From NCBI RefSeq assembly GCF_947488465.1, contig NZ_CANKZA010000006.1, positions 62,001 through 126,000 on the forward strand: DNA of 64,000 bases. Direction: 5' to 3'. This DNA comes from an uncultured Microbacterium sp. GTDB taxonomy: Bacteria > Actinomycetota > Actinomycetes > Actinomycetales > Microbacteriaceae. The notes below the pieces were generated by a model. It was not told where the DNA came from and made no database searches. It worked only from the letters and a program-made list of their open reading frames with translations. This document shows positions 45,597 through 54,277 of this stretch, in pieces (position 1 is the stretch's first letter; each line of letters starts with the position of its first letter). Made by a program: the position numbers and the translations under genes.

Positions 45597-46703
45597 CTAG
45601 GGGATCTCCGCCGGCGCCCGGACTTGCAGGCCCGGCTCGACCCCGTCGATCGCGGTCAGCCCGCGTGCGCCCGACAGCACGGTGACGGGGTGCTGGGTGC
45701 CTTCCGCGTCGACCAGCACGGTTTGCCCGTCCGGAAGTGTGAGCACTGCCGAGGAGGGCACGACCAGTCCGTCTGTCTGCTCGACAGTGATGACGCGGCT
45801 GACGAGCAGCAAGCCTTCCCCTGTCGGGATCTGTGCGCAGCCATCGCCGCAAATCGGGGCGTCCTCTTCGCCGGCGAGAACGAGGTCGACCTGGCTGTCT
45901 TCGAGAGTGGTTCGTGAGCTGATCCTCGCGTTCCAGATCTCACCGTCCGGCGCGGTGAGCTCTACTCGGGCATCATCGGGCAAGGTCGCAGCCTGCGTGT
46001 CGGAGACGGGGATCGTGAACGTTGGTGCGGTGTCGAGCCGCACCAGGCCCCCCTCACCGCCGGCAACCACTGCGCCAGGGCTGATCGTGGACGTGTCCAC
46101 CGCGACTCGGGCCGGCAAATCGGCGACGAACAGCACTTCTCCGATGTCGGCCACGCCGTCGACAGGGAGCTTCGCCGCCGACTGCCACTCCAATACAGCT
46201 GCCGTCGTCGACCACGCCCACGCCCCGTCGGCTTCACCGTCGAGGTAGCCGGACTCGATCAGGAAGGTCTGCAGTTGCGCGACATCTGCGCCACGGTCTC
46301 CGCTCTGCATCGTGCGGAACGCGGGCGTCTTCCCCTTCATCACCACCACAGACTGTAGGTCGACCGCGTACATGACCGTTCCCGCAGTGATCTCTTGTCC
46401 CGCCGAGGCCGATACGGACGTCACGGTTCCGGCCATCAGGTTCCGCGCCGCGGGATGCTCGGCCCACTGCGCGCGTGTGTTCACCGCTACATGACCGCTG
46501 ACGCTGCCTTCCTCGACGGTGACCAGCGTGTAGGAAGCGTCCTCGACCGCAGGAGTCGGGACGAACACCTTTGCACCGGCCCAGCCCAGCGCCGCTCCCG
46601 CCGCGATCAGCAGCAACCCGGCCGCTGCCGAAAGCGCGATGGTGCGGGCGCGCCGTCGCGGCGAGCCCGCACCCGATGTCTTTTCGTCGCGGTTGGGTGT
46701 CAC
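45597..46703 (-). CDS. membrane adaptor with peptidoglycan-binding domain (Tn-II cargo)
   Basis: The 368-residue protein has one transmembrane helix (about residues 20-45), a hairpin-like part, a PG_binding_1 domain (SGDRGADVAQLQTFLIESGY, about 165-185) and a HlyD/MacA-like C-terminal half. A Cys pair (CGDGC) lies near 290. It resembles MacA-type adaptors of actinobacteria, which anchor an ABC exporter to the cell wall. The GTG start overlaps the lipoprotein stop. Confidence 0.8.
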   Translation of the reverse strand: MTPNRDEKTSGAGSPRRRARTIALSAAAGLLLIAAGAALGWAGAKVFVPTPAVEDASYTLVTVEEGSVSGHVAVNTRAQWAEHPAARNLMAGTVTSVSASAGQEITAGTVMYAVDLQSVVVMKGKTPAFRTMQSGDRGADVAQLQTFLIESGYLDGEADGAWAWSTTAAVLEWQSAAKLPVDGVADIGEVLFVADLPARVAVDTSTISPGAVVAGGEGGLVRLDTAPTFTIPVSDTQAATLPDDARVELTAPDGEIWNARISSRTTLEDSQVDLVLAGEEDAPICGDGCAQIPTGEGLLLVSRVITVEQTDGLVVPSSAVLTLPDGQTVLVDAEGTQHPVTVLSGARGLTAIDGVEPGLQVRAPAEIP

Positions 46704-47245
46704 CCGAAGCTCCACCGCGGCGACGGGCACACTTTCGTCGCCGACTGGAAGGTGCCGTTGGTGAACACCACGTCGGTCGAGTCGTAGGGCTTCACGCCGC
46801 CGCGCCACGAGTCGATGTACGTCTGTTCACTCGGCGGCTCGGCCGACTCGAACCCGTTGCCGAGCAAGCACTGATAGTTCTCGACCTCGAGCGCATACAG
46901 TTCGCGCAACTCCTCATCCGTGAACGGGTCATCGAGACCTGCCTCTTCGGAGCAGCGGTTGTTCTCCGAGATCCAGAGAGAACTCTGCTCCGCGGTCAGA
47001 TTCGAGTCACCGTATAGTCCGCCCATGCCGTCGTCATAGACAACGATGCCAGCATCCTCCATACACTCCTTCACTGCCCGCATGCTCTTCGACAGGGATG
47101 AGCCACCGGAGGCGTCTGCTCCCGCGGAGGATGTGGCCGGCGTCGGCGCTACCTCCGGTGAACTACAGCCGGCGAGTAGTAATACTCCCACCGCCAGCGC
47201 GGCCGGGAACAGCGCGCGGACACGCTTTCCCGACCGCACCGGCAT
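46700..47245 (-). CDS. Cys-motif lipoprotein of the peptide/ABC operon (Tn-II cargo)
   Basis: An about 181-residue lipoprotein (hydrophobic signal followed by LLAGCSS). The mature part has recurring C-[ML]-E-[DG]-x-G-like motifs (KECMEDAGI, RCSEEAGL, QCLLGNGF). The lipoprotein at 57011 in Tn-III has the same motif style (SCLEDAGY, TCLEGLGI), so the two are probably homologous. The start is ATG 47245 or, better spaced from GGGAG, GTG 47239. It could protect the cell from the peptide or guide it. Confidence 0.7.
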   Translation of the reverse strand: MPVRSGKRVRALFPAALAVGVLLLAGCSSPEVAPTPATSSAGADASGGSSLSKSMRAVKECMEDAGIVVYDDGMGGLYGDSNLTAEQSSLWISENNRCSEEAGLDDPFTDEELRELYALEVENYQCLLGNGFESAEPPSEQTYIDSWRGGVKPYDSTDVVFTNGTFQSATKVCPSPRWSFG

Positions 47246-47261
47246 CTCCCGCGTGTGGCGA

Positions 47262-47588
47262 TCAGACGACACAGCTGGCCGAGGGGGAGCTGTAGAAAGT
47301 CCCGGTGCTGCCGTTGGTGACCAGCCAGTTCGCCCGGAAGTAGGGCGAGTACCTCCACGAGTTCCCGCCAGGGAACGTGAAGGGGGTATTCGCGGCAGTG
47401 TCGTAGTTCGTCCACGTCCCGTTGCCCGACTTGCTCGAGTCGATCTGCAACGCAGGCGTACGCGGTGACGTGCACAGGCGCGTCCCGCTCGCAGTAGCTG
47501 CCTGCGCCGGCCCCGCCCACAGCAGCACGCTTCCGAGCACCACGGCCGCGGTCGTTGCGCCGAGCAGTCCCTTCCTCTTGTTCAACAT
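47262..47588 (-). CDS. small secreted peptide, first gene of the export operon (Tn-II cargo)
   Basis: A 108-residue precursor with a clear signal peptide (about residues 1-31, ending AQA). The mature part is about 77 residues, rich in Ser, Thr, Asn, Tyr and Trp, with two Cys (RLCTS near its start, ASCVV at the end) that could close a loop. A GAGAGGAG ribosome-binding site is the best in the operon, so expression should be high. No match to a named bacteriocin family is apparent. The context suggests an exported antimicrobial or signalling peptide. Confidence 0.7.
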   Translation of the reverse strand: MLNKRKGLLGATTAAVVLGSVLLWAGPAQAATASGTRLCTSPRTPALQIDSSKSGNGTWTNYDTAANTPFTFPGGNSWRYSPYFRANWLVTNGSTGTFYSSPSASCVV

Positions 47589-47703
47589 TCGTACTCCTCT
47601 CTCAGCGTTGCGCAGGTGTCAGCCCGCGCTCCACAGACGCGAGGGCGACCGGCAAGACGAGTGAGCACTTGGAGTTCGCCCAGACTCTCCAGACGGAGGG
47701 TCC

Positions 47704-47741
47704 TGTCGTATCTATTTCCGCAGCACGCCCCGACGTTACAG
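47704..47741 (-). promoter_or_regulatory. candidate ECF promoter of the peptide/ABC operon
   Basis: Read on the minus strand: CTGTAACG, 13 bp, CGGAAATAGATACGACA, the same as at 43821-43858 apart from two bases. It lies about 115 bp upstream of the peptide start, leaving a leader of about 110 bases with no recognised element. Confidence 0.75.
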
Positions 47742-47767
47742 TCCCAGATCGTGGAGAAGTTGCTTGG

Positions 47768-48826
47768 TCACGTCAGCGCCAGTTCGTCGGCCTCCGACGC
47801 CCAGTTGCGGATGACTCCTGCTCGTGGCGAGGCCTGGCCCGTCGTCCCTGCGATGTCGGGAAGACCCCTGGGGTTGGCATGGCGGAGGAGGCACGCGCGC
47901 TGCCGGTGAGCGGCCGCCATGAGCGCCCGATTGAGTGGGCACCGCTGGTGTTTGACCTGCTTAGAGCTGCGGAGGCCGTACATGTACAGCATCGAGCGGT
48001 GGGCATGCCCGACGACGCTGACCGTGAACTCGCGCAACGCGCCATTGGCTTCGACACCGATTGCTGTCGCGATCACGGGCAGCAGGCAGTCGGTCTGAGT
48101 GAGCGCGGACGTGGTCACGTCCAGGATCGGTGTGATCGTGCGCGGCGATGTGAGCGCGTATGCCAAGCGAATGATCTCGGGGTACGCGCACAGCAGAGCG
48201 TTTTCGTAGGTGTCGAGGTGCGGGATGCCGATTCTCGCCATGCGGTCGCGGATCGGTGACGAGCCTCCTGAGCCTTGGTGCCAGGCGTGGATGAACGCTG
48301 CGGCGAGGTTCAGTTCTCCGGTGTGGAGCGCGACCCCGCGGGTCCAGAGCTGTGATCGCAGCAACTGTTCCGCGTTCTCGTAGCCCAGCATGCCGTCGAC
48401 GTCGGCATGCTGGGCGCGGTGAGCCCAATGGTGGTGGGTGAGGCAGAGCGCACCGCCGCGGGCGATCGTCGTGGTGGCGAGCCCGCCGGAGCATTCCAGG
48501 CAAGCAGCGCGGGGTTCGGCGAACCGGGCGCATTTGGCGCATTTCTCCGGACGCCAGCTGCGGTGGCCGCATCTGACCCACATGCCGGCTGCCTCGAAAT
48601 CGGGACGCAGCACTCCGCTCGGCAGATCTGCGAGCTGCTCGATGACGTCGACGACACGCTGATCCGCCGCAGGCCACCAGCTGCGACCGAGGCGGTCCAG
48701 GACGATTCGGCGGATATCGCGTTCGTCGCACTGGTGTGCTTGAGCAAGCCGTTTCGTGAACCCGTCGACGGTCTCCCCTTCGATGGGTTCGAGTCGAATC
48801 GGTAGCGTGCGGAGCGCGATCTTCAC
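47768..48826 (-). CDS. tniQ: TniQ/TnsD-like target-selection protein, second copy (Tn-II)
   Basis: A 352-residue TniQ. The N-terminus LEPIEGETVDGFTKRLAQ is the family start, followed by a zinc-binding region (RCGHRSWRP, EKCAKC, ACLEC, LCLTHHHWAH). The C-terminal half is an all-helical extension for binding target DNA. TniQ proteins choose the insertion site and recruit TnsC. Start GTG overlaps the stop of the first tniQ. Sequence differs much from the first copy, so the two may serve different target routes. Confidence 0.85.
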   Translation of the reverse strand: MKIALRTLPIRLEPIEGETVDGFTKRLAQAHQCDERDIRRIVLDRLGRSWWPAADQRVVDVIEQLADLPSGVLRPDFEAAGMWVRCGHRSWRPEKCAKCARFAEPRAACLECSGGLATTTIARGGALCLTHHHWAHRAQHADVDGMLGYENAEQLLRSQLWTRGVALHTGELNLAAAFIHAWHQGSGGSSPIRDRMARIGIPHLDTYENALLCAYPEIIRLAYALTSPRTITPILDVTTSALTQTDCLLPVIATAIGVEANGALREFTVSVVGHAHRSMLYMYGLRSSKQVKHQRCPLNRALMAAAHRQRACLLRHANPRGLPDIAGTTGQASPRAGVIRNWASEADELALT

Positions 48827-49773
48827 ACCCGCGCATGCCTCGACGAGCCGCGCGGCCGCCGGGCGGAGCGCCTACGGGCGTCGGCGTGGCGGAGGAGTGT
48901 GGCTCGGACCCTCGGGGCGAGCGTCAGGATTCTCCTACCGAGTTCATTGAGGCCCGAGGATCGGCCGCACCGAAACCGCATGGGTCGGTCGAGACCGATA
49001 ACGGTTTCGCGGCCTTCGGCGCGAAAGGAAGCGCGGACAGCGTCGACGTCGTGCGACGTGCCCGTGGTCACCGCGTTCACGGCTGCTTCTACGAGTGCGG
49101 CGACCTGAATCGGTCCCACATTCGTGTTCGCGAGGAATCGCTCCGCCCACGGCTCTGTTGTCAGCGCGACGAGGCGCACCGCTTCGGGATAGTGGCGCTC
49201 AAGCGCCGTTTGATGAGATTCGTCCTCCTGTCCGAGATCGGTGCCGCGAAGGAGGGCCGTGGCGAGTTCCAGTTCGCCTGTGTCGGGGCCGATGCCGCGT
49301 TCCCAGAGAGTGCCTGTGAGGCATCGTTCGGCTCGAATGAAGTCGGCGCTTCGGGTGAGGTCCCGGTCGGCGCCCGCGTAGTGCCATCGGCGGTGTCGCA
49401 CACACACCGCTCCGGTCCGGGTGTGCACTTCGACGGGTTCGCCGCCGGTGCAGCGTCTGCATTTCGTGACCGCGGACGGCAGAGGCGCGCAGGTCGGGCA
49501 GTTGCTGTGTCGCCAGTCGGCGTGGATGCAACGGACGAACAGTCGGTCAGAGCTGCGGCCGTCGAAGAACCCGGGCGGGAGGTCGGCGAGTTCTTCGACC
49601 AGCCGCGGCACGAGCTCAGGTGTCGTGCGCAGCGGAAGCCGCGGGTGAGCGTGACGGATCGACGTCCATAGTTCCCCGGTCGGCACGGCGTTGCGGTCGG
49701 CGAGTCTACGGTAGACGCTGCTGACGGTTTCTCCCGCGAACGGTTCGACGAGCACGGGAAGCTTCCTCATCAC
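48823..49773 (-). CDS. tniQ: TniQ/TnsD-like target-selection protein, first copy (Tn-II)
   Basis: A 316-residue TniQ with the family start VEPFAGETVSSVYRRLADRN and zinc motifs (RCIHADWRH, NCPTC, KCRRC, VCVRHRRWH). GTG 49773 overlaps the tnsC stop; an ATG follows directly at 49770. It is placed straight after tnsC, as the single tniQ of Tn-III is. Confidence 0.88.
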   Translation of the reverse strand: MMRKLPVLVEPFAGETVSSVYRRLADRNAVPTGELWTSIRHAHPRLPLRTTPELVPRLVEELADLPPGFFDGRSSDRLFVRCIHADWRHSNCPTCAPLPSAVTKCRRCTGGEPVEVHTRTGAVCVRHRRWHYAGADRDLTRSADFIRAERCLTGTLWERGIGPDTGELELATALLRGTDLGQEDESHQTALERHYPEAVRLVALTTEPWAERFLANTNVGPIQVAALVEAAVNAVTTGTSHDVDAVRASFRAEGRETVIGLDRPMRFRCGRSSGLNELGRRILTLAPRVRATLLRHADARRRSARRPRGSSRHARV

Positions 49774-50870
49774 TTGTCTCGAGCGGGGCGGCCTCGTTTG
49801 GGTCGCGGTGACGGCAGCCGTGCTTCCTCCTCGATCCAGCCTTCCGCCTCACGGATTTTCGCCAGTGATGCGAGCACGTTGTCGAGGTCGAGGCGTTCGG
49901 TATGTTGCTCGATGGCGCGGCGCGCGCCGCGGCGGACGGCTCTGGCGACGCGGCCGATGGAACCGCGGGACAGGTCGCGGAGCTCAGCAGCGACGGTAAG
50001 GATCTCCGTGTCGGGTTGGGAGATCAGGCACAGGGAGTCCTCGAGGTCGACGAGGATGCGTCCCCACACCGCGGCATCCGTGGTCTCGCCGGTCCCGTAG
50101 GTGTCGAACTTGACCAGCTCGAATCGAGCCATGATCTGTTCACCGCGGGAGCCCCAGAACAGGCCGTTGCGGGCGACATCGACTCCGGCGTAGACCATCG
50201 TCCCGGGACACCTCTCGGACAGTTCTTTGAGAGCGTCGGCGACTTGCTCGTTGCCGCGGTAGTGCAGGTCCAGCCGGTGGATGTCGTCGATGATCACGAG
50301 TTCCGTGCGGCATTCGCGCATCACATGGCTCACGCGACTGAGGAGGACCTCGTAGTTCGCGTTGCGGGAGTAGGGGATGGCGTAGAAGTCGGCGAGCTTG
50401 GTGATCATTGTCTTCGCCGTCGCATGCGTGGGTACAGGCACGTACGCGACGGGGATTAGGTTGCGCCGCGTGCTGCCAGCGCGTTGCCGGCGGGCTCGCT
50501 CGAATGCGCGCCCGAACTCCTGGACGGCGGTGGTCTTCCCGAGACCTGGCCGGCCGGAGATGATTACCCCGGACTTGCTGGCGTCCGGGGAGCGGTTGTC
50601 CGCCATAGCATGGCGGATCGCGACCGCGACCTGCCGCAGCGATGGGGTTGCGACCCGGGCGCCGAGGGTCATGTACCGTTCGCGGGCGATGTTGAACAGT
50701 GCACGCCCTGAGGAGTCCATCGCGTCGTACTCGGTCAGTGTGATCCGGAGCGGCCGTTGGGCGACGAACTCGACGAACTCGCGCCACCCTTCCTTGGTCG
50801 CATAGTCGAAGTCGGTCGACGGGGCGTCGAAGTCGAAGTCGCCCAGCAGGTCATCGAACACGGCGCTCAC
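49770..50870 (-). CDS. tnsC: TnsC-like AAA+ ATPase regulator of transposition (Tn-II)
   Basis: The 366-residue AAA+ ATPase has Walker A SGRPGLGKTTAV (about residue 105) and Walker B LVIIDDIHRL (about 195). TnsC links TniQ-bound target DNA to the TnsAB transposase and carries target immunity. Start GTG/ATG overlaps the tnsB stop. The C-terminal tail is basic (SPRPKRGRPARDK). Confidence 0.92.
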   Translation of the reverse strand: MSAVFDDLLGDFDFDAPSTDFDYATKEGWREFVEFVAQRPLRITLTEYDAMDSSGRALFNIARERYMTLGARVATPSLRQVAVAIRHAMADNRSPDASKSGVIISGRPGLGKTTAVQEFGRAFERARRQRAGSTRRNLIPVAYVPVPTHATAKTMITKLADFYAIPYSRNANYEVLLSRVSHVMRECRTELVIIDDIHRLDLHYRGNEQVADALKELSERCPGTMVYAGVDVARNGLFWGSRGEQIMARFELVKFDTYGTGETTDAAVWGRILVDLEDSLCLISQPDTEILTVAAELRDLSRGSIGRVARAVRRGARRAIEQHTERLDLDNVLASLAKIREAEGWIEEEARLPSPRPKRGRPARDK

Positions 50871-52885
50871 GCCTCATCCGGCGACCGGGTCATCCCGAAC
50901 GGTGCCGCGACCGGCCACGCTGGCTTCGCGGCGACCGAGTCGGTCTCCTTGTCCCCGACGTCACCAGCAGCCGAAAGCTCGCCGCCCGGCGGGGCCGCCA
51001 GTGCGATGTGAGGGAGCTGGTTGGTGATCGCCAGCGGATCCATCCGTGCGCTTACAGCACGCTTCTTCTGCCGCCTCGTCGGCATGGCGTTGCCCTTGTA
51101 CATGAACCGGCGCATCACTTCGTTGAGGTCGTCGGTGCTCGGCTCGCTTTCGCCGCGGGCGGCTGCTTGGGCGCGGGCGACCCGCCACACTTCGTCGGCC
51201 ATCGGAGCTCCGCTGTACGGGGATCGCCAGTCGAGCGGGAGGAACTGGTCGCCGAGTTCCAGCCATACCGTCATCGGGTTGTAGGGGTCGACGTGGAACG
51301 GCCACTTGCCCTGCTGCCGATGATGCGGCGACCGCTTCTTCCGCAGCGGGCCGAGTTCTGTGGAGTCGTAGACGCGCAGGTCGATGTCGACGCCGTAGTG
51401 GTTGATTACACGCCACTCGGTGGGGAGAAGCGCGATGTACTTCTCGGCCGTCAGCGGCACCTGCAACTCTGGCGCGATCTCCCGGTACGCGGCGACCATC
51501 TGGTTCGGCGTCAGCATCAGCCGAGGATTGCGGGGGTCGCGCAGCGCCTTATGGGGTCGGTTCTGCCAGGTCACTGCAACCCAGTCTTCGAACAGCTCCT
51601 GCAGTTGCTCGAGGGTGAGCAGCTGGCTCGTCGCAATGATCTCGTCGCCGCGCATGTCGGTGCTCTGCCCGAGGAACGCGATCGCGTACTGGGTGAACAT
51701 GTCCTTGACGGTGCGGAACATCCGCTCGATCTTCGCCTTCTGCGTCGGCGAGTACTCGGCGTTGACGGTGAGTGATATCCCCAACGTCCGGCACGCATCC
51801 GAGAAGTGCCGGGACACGTACGACGCGCCACGGTCGGTCGTGATCGACTCCGGGAAGACGTACGGCTGCGCGTCCCGCATCGCCTCGAACCGCTCGATCA
51901 TGAGCCCGTCCGTGCCGGTCCATGCCTCCGATACCTGACGCCGGTTCGCGCGCACCCCATCGGGGCGAGACGCATACGGCACGAGAGCGCGAGCGAGGAC
52001 CACCACCAGGTCGATGCTGCGCGAGCCGACGGTGACGATCCCCGAGAGCACCGACCTGGATGCTTCGCACAGCAACAGGGTGAGATCGGGGCGGACAGTT
52101 TCACCGTCGCACTCGACGAGGATCTCCATCGGCGTCGTGTCGATCAGCACCTGCTCCCCGGGCCGCACCCCCGACCGCACCCCGTGCATATGATCCGGCT
52201 GATTCGCCGTGGTGCGGCGGGTACGGGCAGTCCCGAGCGTGTGCTTGCCCGCATCGAGCTCACTCAGGAGCCGGTACATCGTTGCGCGGCTCGGCATCGG
52301 CACAACGCCCTCGCCGAAGCGGTCGTCCAGCTCTCTGCGGACGAGCCAGATTAGCCGCGTCCCGGTTCCAGTCGATTTCCGCTCCTGGCCAGCCTGGACA
52401 GTCAGGATCGCGTCGATCAGGCGCTCGTCGTAGGAACGGCCTGGCATGTCGGCCAGGCCGTGGCGACGTCGATCGAGAAGACCGCTGACCCCGAACTCCT
52501 CGAGCGCGCGTTGCTGCCGCGAAACCTTGACCGGGCTGTAGTCGGTTCCGAGTCGACGATTGACGTCGTCGATGATCTGCTGCCGCGCCGCGGGCTTGGT
52601 CACGCCCGCCGCCACCAGGTCGTCGAACCGCGCGAGTTCCTCGAGCCACACGTCGACGATCTTGCGGTCGCGCGCGTCGAGGTCCTGCAGGCTCCGCAGA
52701 TCCAGCAGGGAGCGGAGCGATGCCGGTGCGACAGGTTCCGCCTCATGTCGCAGATCGGCGGCGAGCACCTCCACGTCGTCTCCGTCACCATCGATGGCGC
52801 GCAAGGTCAGGTAGGTGGGTCGGATCGCGACCACCTGATGGCTTCCGCCCTGCCACCGAATGACGTCGCCCGGGTGAATGCTCAT
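50867..52885 (-). CDS. tnsB: TnsB-like DDE transposase (Tn-II)
   Basis: The 672-residue integrase-fold transposase joins the 3' ends of the element to target DNA. The DDE residues appear in VLIDTTPME, TTDRGASYV and KAKIERMFRTVKD. N-terminal helical domains bind the end repeats; the C-terminal region would contact TnsC. ATG 52885 overlaps the tnsA stop (ATGA); the longer frame to 53467 lies within tnsA and is not used. Confidence 0.93.
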   Translation of the reverse strand: MSIHPGDVIRWQGGSHQVVAIRPTYLTLRAIDGDGDDVEVLAADLRHEAEPVAPASLRSLLDLRSLQDLDARDRKIVDVWLEELARFDDLVAAGVTKPAARQQIIDDVNRRLGTDYSPVKVSRQQRALEEFGVSGLLDRRRHGLADMPGRSYDERLIDAILTVQAGQERKSTGTGTRLIWLVRRELDDRFGEGVVPMPSRATMYRLLSELDAGKHTLGTARTRRTTANQPDHMHGVRSGVRPGEQVLIDTTPMEILVECDGETVRPDLTLLLCEASRSVLSGIVTVGSRSIDLVVVLARALVPYASRPDGVRANRRQVSEAWTGTDGLMIERFEAMRDAQPYVFPESITTDRGASYVSRHFSDACRTLGISLTVNAEYSPTQKAKIERMFRTVKDMFTQYAIAFLGQSTDMRGDEIIATSQLLTLEQLQELFEDWVAVTWQNRPHKALRDPRNPRLMLTPNQMVAAYREIAPELQVPLTAEKYIALLPTEWRVINHYGVDIDLRVYDSTELGPLRKKRSPHHRQQGKWPFHVDPYNPMTVWLELGDQFLPLDWRSPYSGAPMADEVWRVARAQAAARGESEPSTDDLNEVMRRFMYKGNAMPTRRQKKRAVSARMDPLAITNQLPHIALAAPPGGELSAAGDVGDKETDSVAAKPAWPVAAPFGMTRSPDEA

Positions 52886-53625
52886 GCCGCCGCTCCGAGG
52901 TCGACGACGGTCGTCATCGACAGGGGCCGGCGCAGATCCGCCTCGGCAACTCCGCTCCACACGAGTGCATACGCGGCGCCGACACCTGAGCGGGCAACGC
53001 CACCGAGGGCCGCCGCGAGCGAGCCCAGACTCATTCGGCCGGTGAGCCTGAGCTCGGCGATGTTGACGCCCTCCAGCCACGCGGGCTCGCGGTATCGAAG
53101 CAGGAAGCGCAGGTTCGCCTGGGTGGCTCCGGGAAGTTGATCGAAGACGAGGTATGACCATCCCAGTGCGGCTGCGAGGCGCCGGGTGAGTTCGAACTTG
53201 ATGCTGTCTTCGGGCTTGATCAGTTCGACCGGCTTCACGTCGACGAGCAGCGCACTCCCATCGGAGCGGCGCACGAAGTAGTCGGGCGCGTGTGAGCGCT
53301 TCGGTGACCGCCAGCGGATCCACATCGGCTGGCTCGCCACCCCGACGACATCCCCCGTCCGGTCCAGCGAGGTCAGGAACGAACGCTCCCAGAACGACTC
53401 GAACGGTACGTGCCGGCCCGTCGAGGCCATCCACAGCTTGCCCTCGAAGTTCCGCTTGCCCGGCCACGACGGGAACTCCCGTACCGGATCCGCATCCTCG
53501 AACTTCACGCGCGCCGCGTCGACGGGATCCGCGTGCTGGAGGAGGCCGTGTCTGGAAAACTCGATCGTGCCCGCGAGAGCGTTGGTCCCGTCAATCGCGG
53601 CGAGCCAGTCTTGGGTCAAGGTCAC
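52882..53625 (-). CDS. tnsA: TnsA-like transposase endonuclease (Tn-II)
   Basis: A 247-residue endonuclease with catalytic Glu76 (FESFWE), Asp115 (SHAPDYF) and Lys131 (LVDVKP), followed by a helical C-terminal domain that would contact TnsB and TnsC. The GTG start has GGGAGAG upstream. It is the first gene of the tnsAB-tnsC-tniQ-tniQ operon, which reads inward from the right end. Confidence 0.92.
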   Translation of the reverse strand: MTLTQDWLAAIDGTNALAGTIEFSRHGLLQHADPVDAARVKFEDADPVREFPSWPGKRNFEGKLWMASTGRHVPFESFWERSFLTSLDRTGDVVGVASQPMWIRWRSPKRSHAPDYFVRRSDGSALLVDVKPVELIKPEDSIKFELTRRLAAALGWSYLVFDQLPGATQANLRFLLRYREPAWLEGVNIAELRLTGRMSLGSLAAALGGVARSGVGAAYALVWSGVAEADLRRPLSMTTVVDLGAAA

Positions 53626-53742
53626 GGAGAACTCTCCCTTCCGGAGAATCCCGCACCCGATCAGAGCGCTCCCATGGAACCTCCCGGCTTGCCCGCAAGC
53701 TACTCCCGACGCGAAGTGGTGCCGCGCGGCACGCCGTCTTCA

Positions 53743-53821
53743 TGACAACTGGAGTGAGAATCAGACAACTGGAGTGAGACGACTCGACAGGTCCGTGAGA
53801 ATCGGACAACTGGAGTGAGAC
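53743..53821. repeat. Tn-II right-end transposase-binding sites (four)
   Basis: GACAACTGGAGTGAG-type sites begin at about 53743, 53763, 53785 and 53803, a 20-bp period as in Tn-I. The last is cut by Tn-III after GAGAC (53817-53821); its continuation ACGACA is at 63136-63141. Confidence 0.85.
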
Positions 53822-53833
53822 TGTCCGATGACA

Positions 53834-54277
53834 GCGATTCTGTAGTTTTTGCCAGTGATGTTGTGGTCGGTTACCGCGTGTTCTCGGATGCTCCCGTGAG
53901 TAAGCTCGCCTCGTTGGGCGTCGCTCGTGACAACGTGCTTGTGGTTCGCCGTAGCGACACTCGCCCTGGTCAGTCTCGCTCGCGCGCCGATGGCGGCATC
54001 CCTACCGGTCGTAGACCTCGCGCCGGTGATCGAGTCTGGCTTCGATGACGATCAGCTCCTCGCCGAACAATCTCCGCCACCGGGTAGTCACCCGTGCGGA
54101 CGCGTAAATTTTACTGCTAGCGGACGAGCCTCCGCACCCCCGTGCGGCCTCGCCTTGTCTTGCGGATCCGCGATCGCGTCGCGAGGGCAACCACACATCG
54201 ATCGGCAGAAAACGCGGATGCGTTGTCAACGACCTGTGCTCCGCTCGCCCCGCGGGTGTTGGTCCGCAACACGCTCG
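53834..54277. other. left-end region of Tn-III without a supported gene
   Basis: After the terminal repeat one transposase-site copy is clear (TTCTGTAGTTTTTGCC at about 53838). The remaining 420 bp have fragmentary frames on both strands (for example WRRLFGEELIVIEARLDH on the minus strand) but no start, domain or ribosome-binding site. It may hold a decayed gene. Confidence 0.5.
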
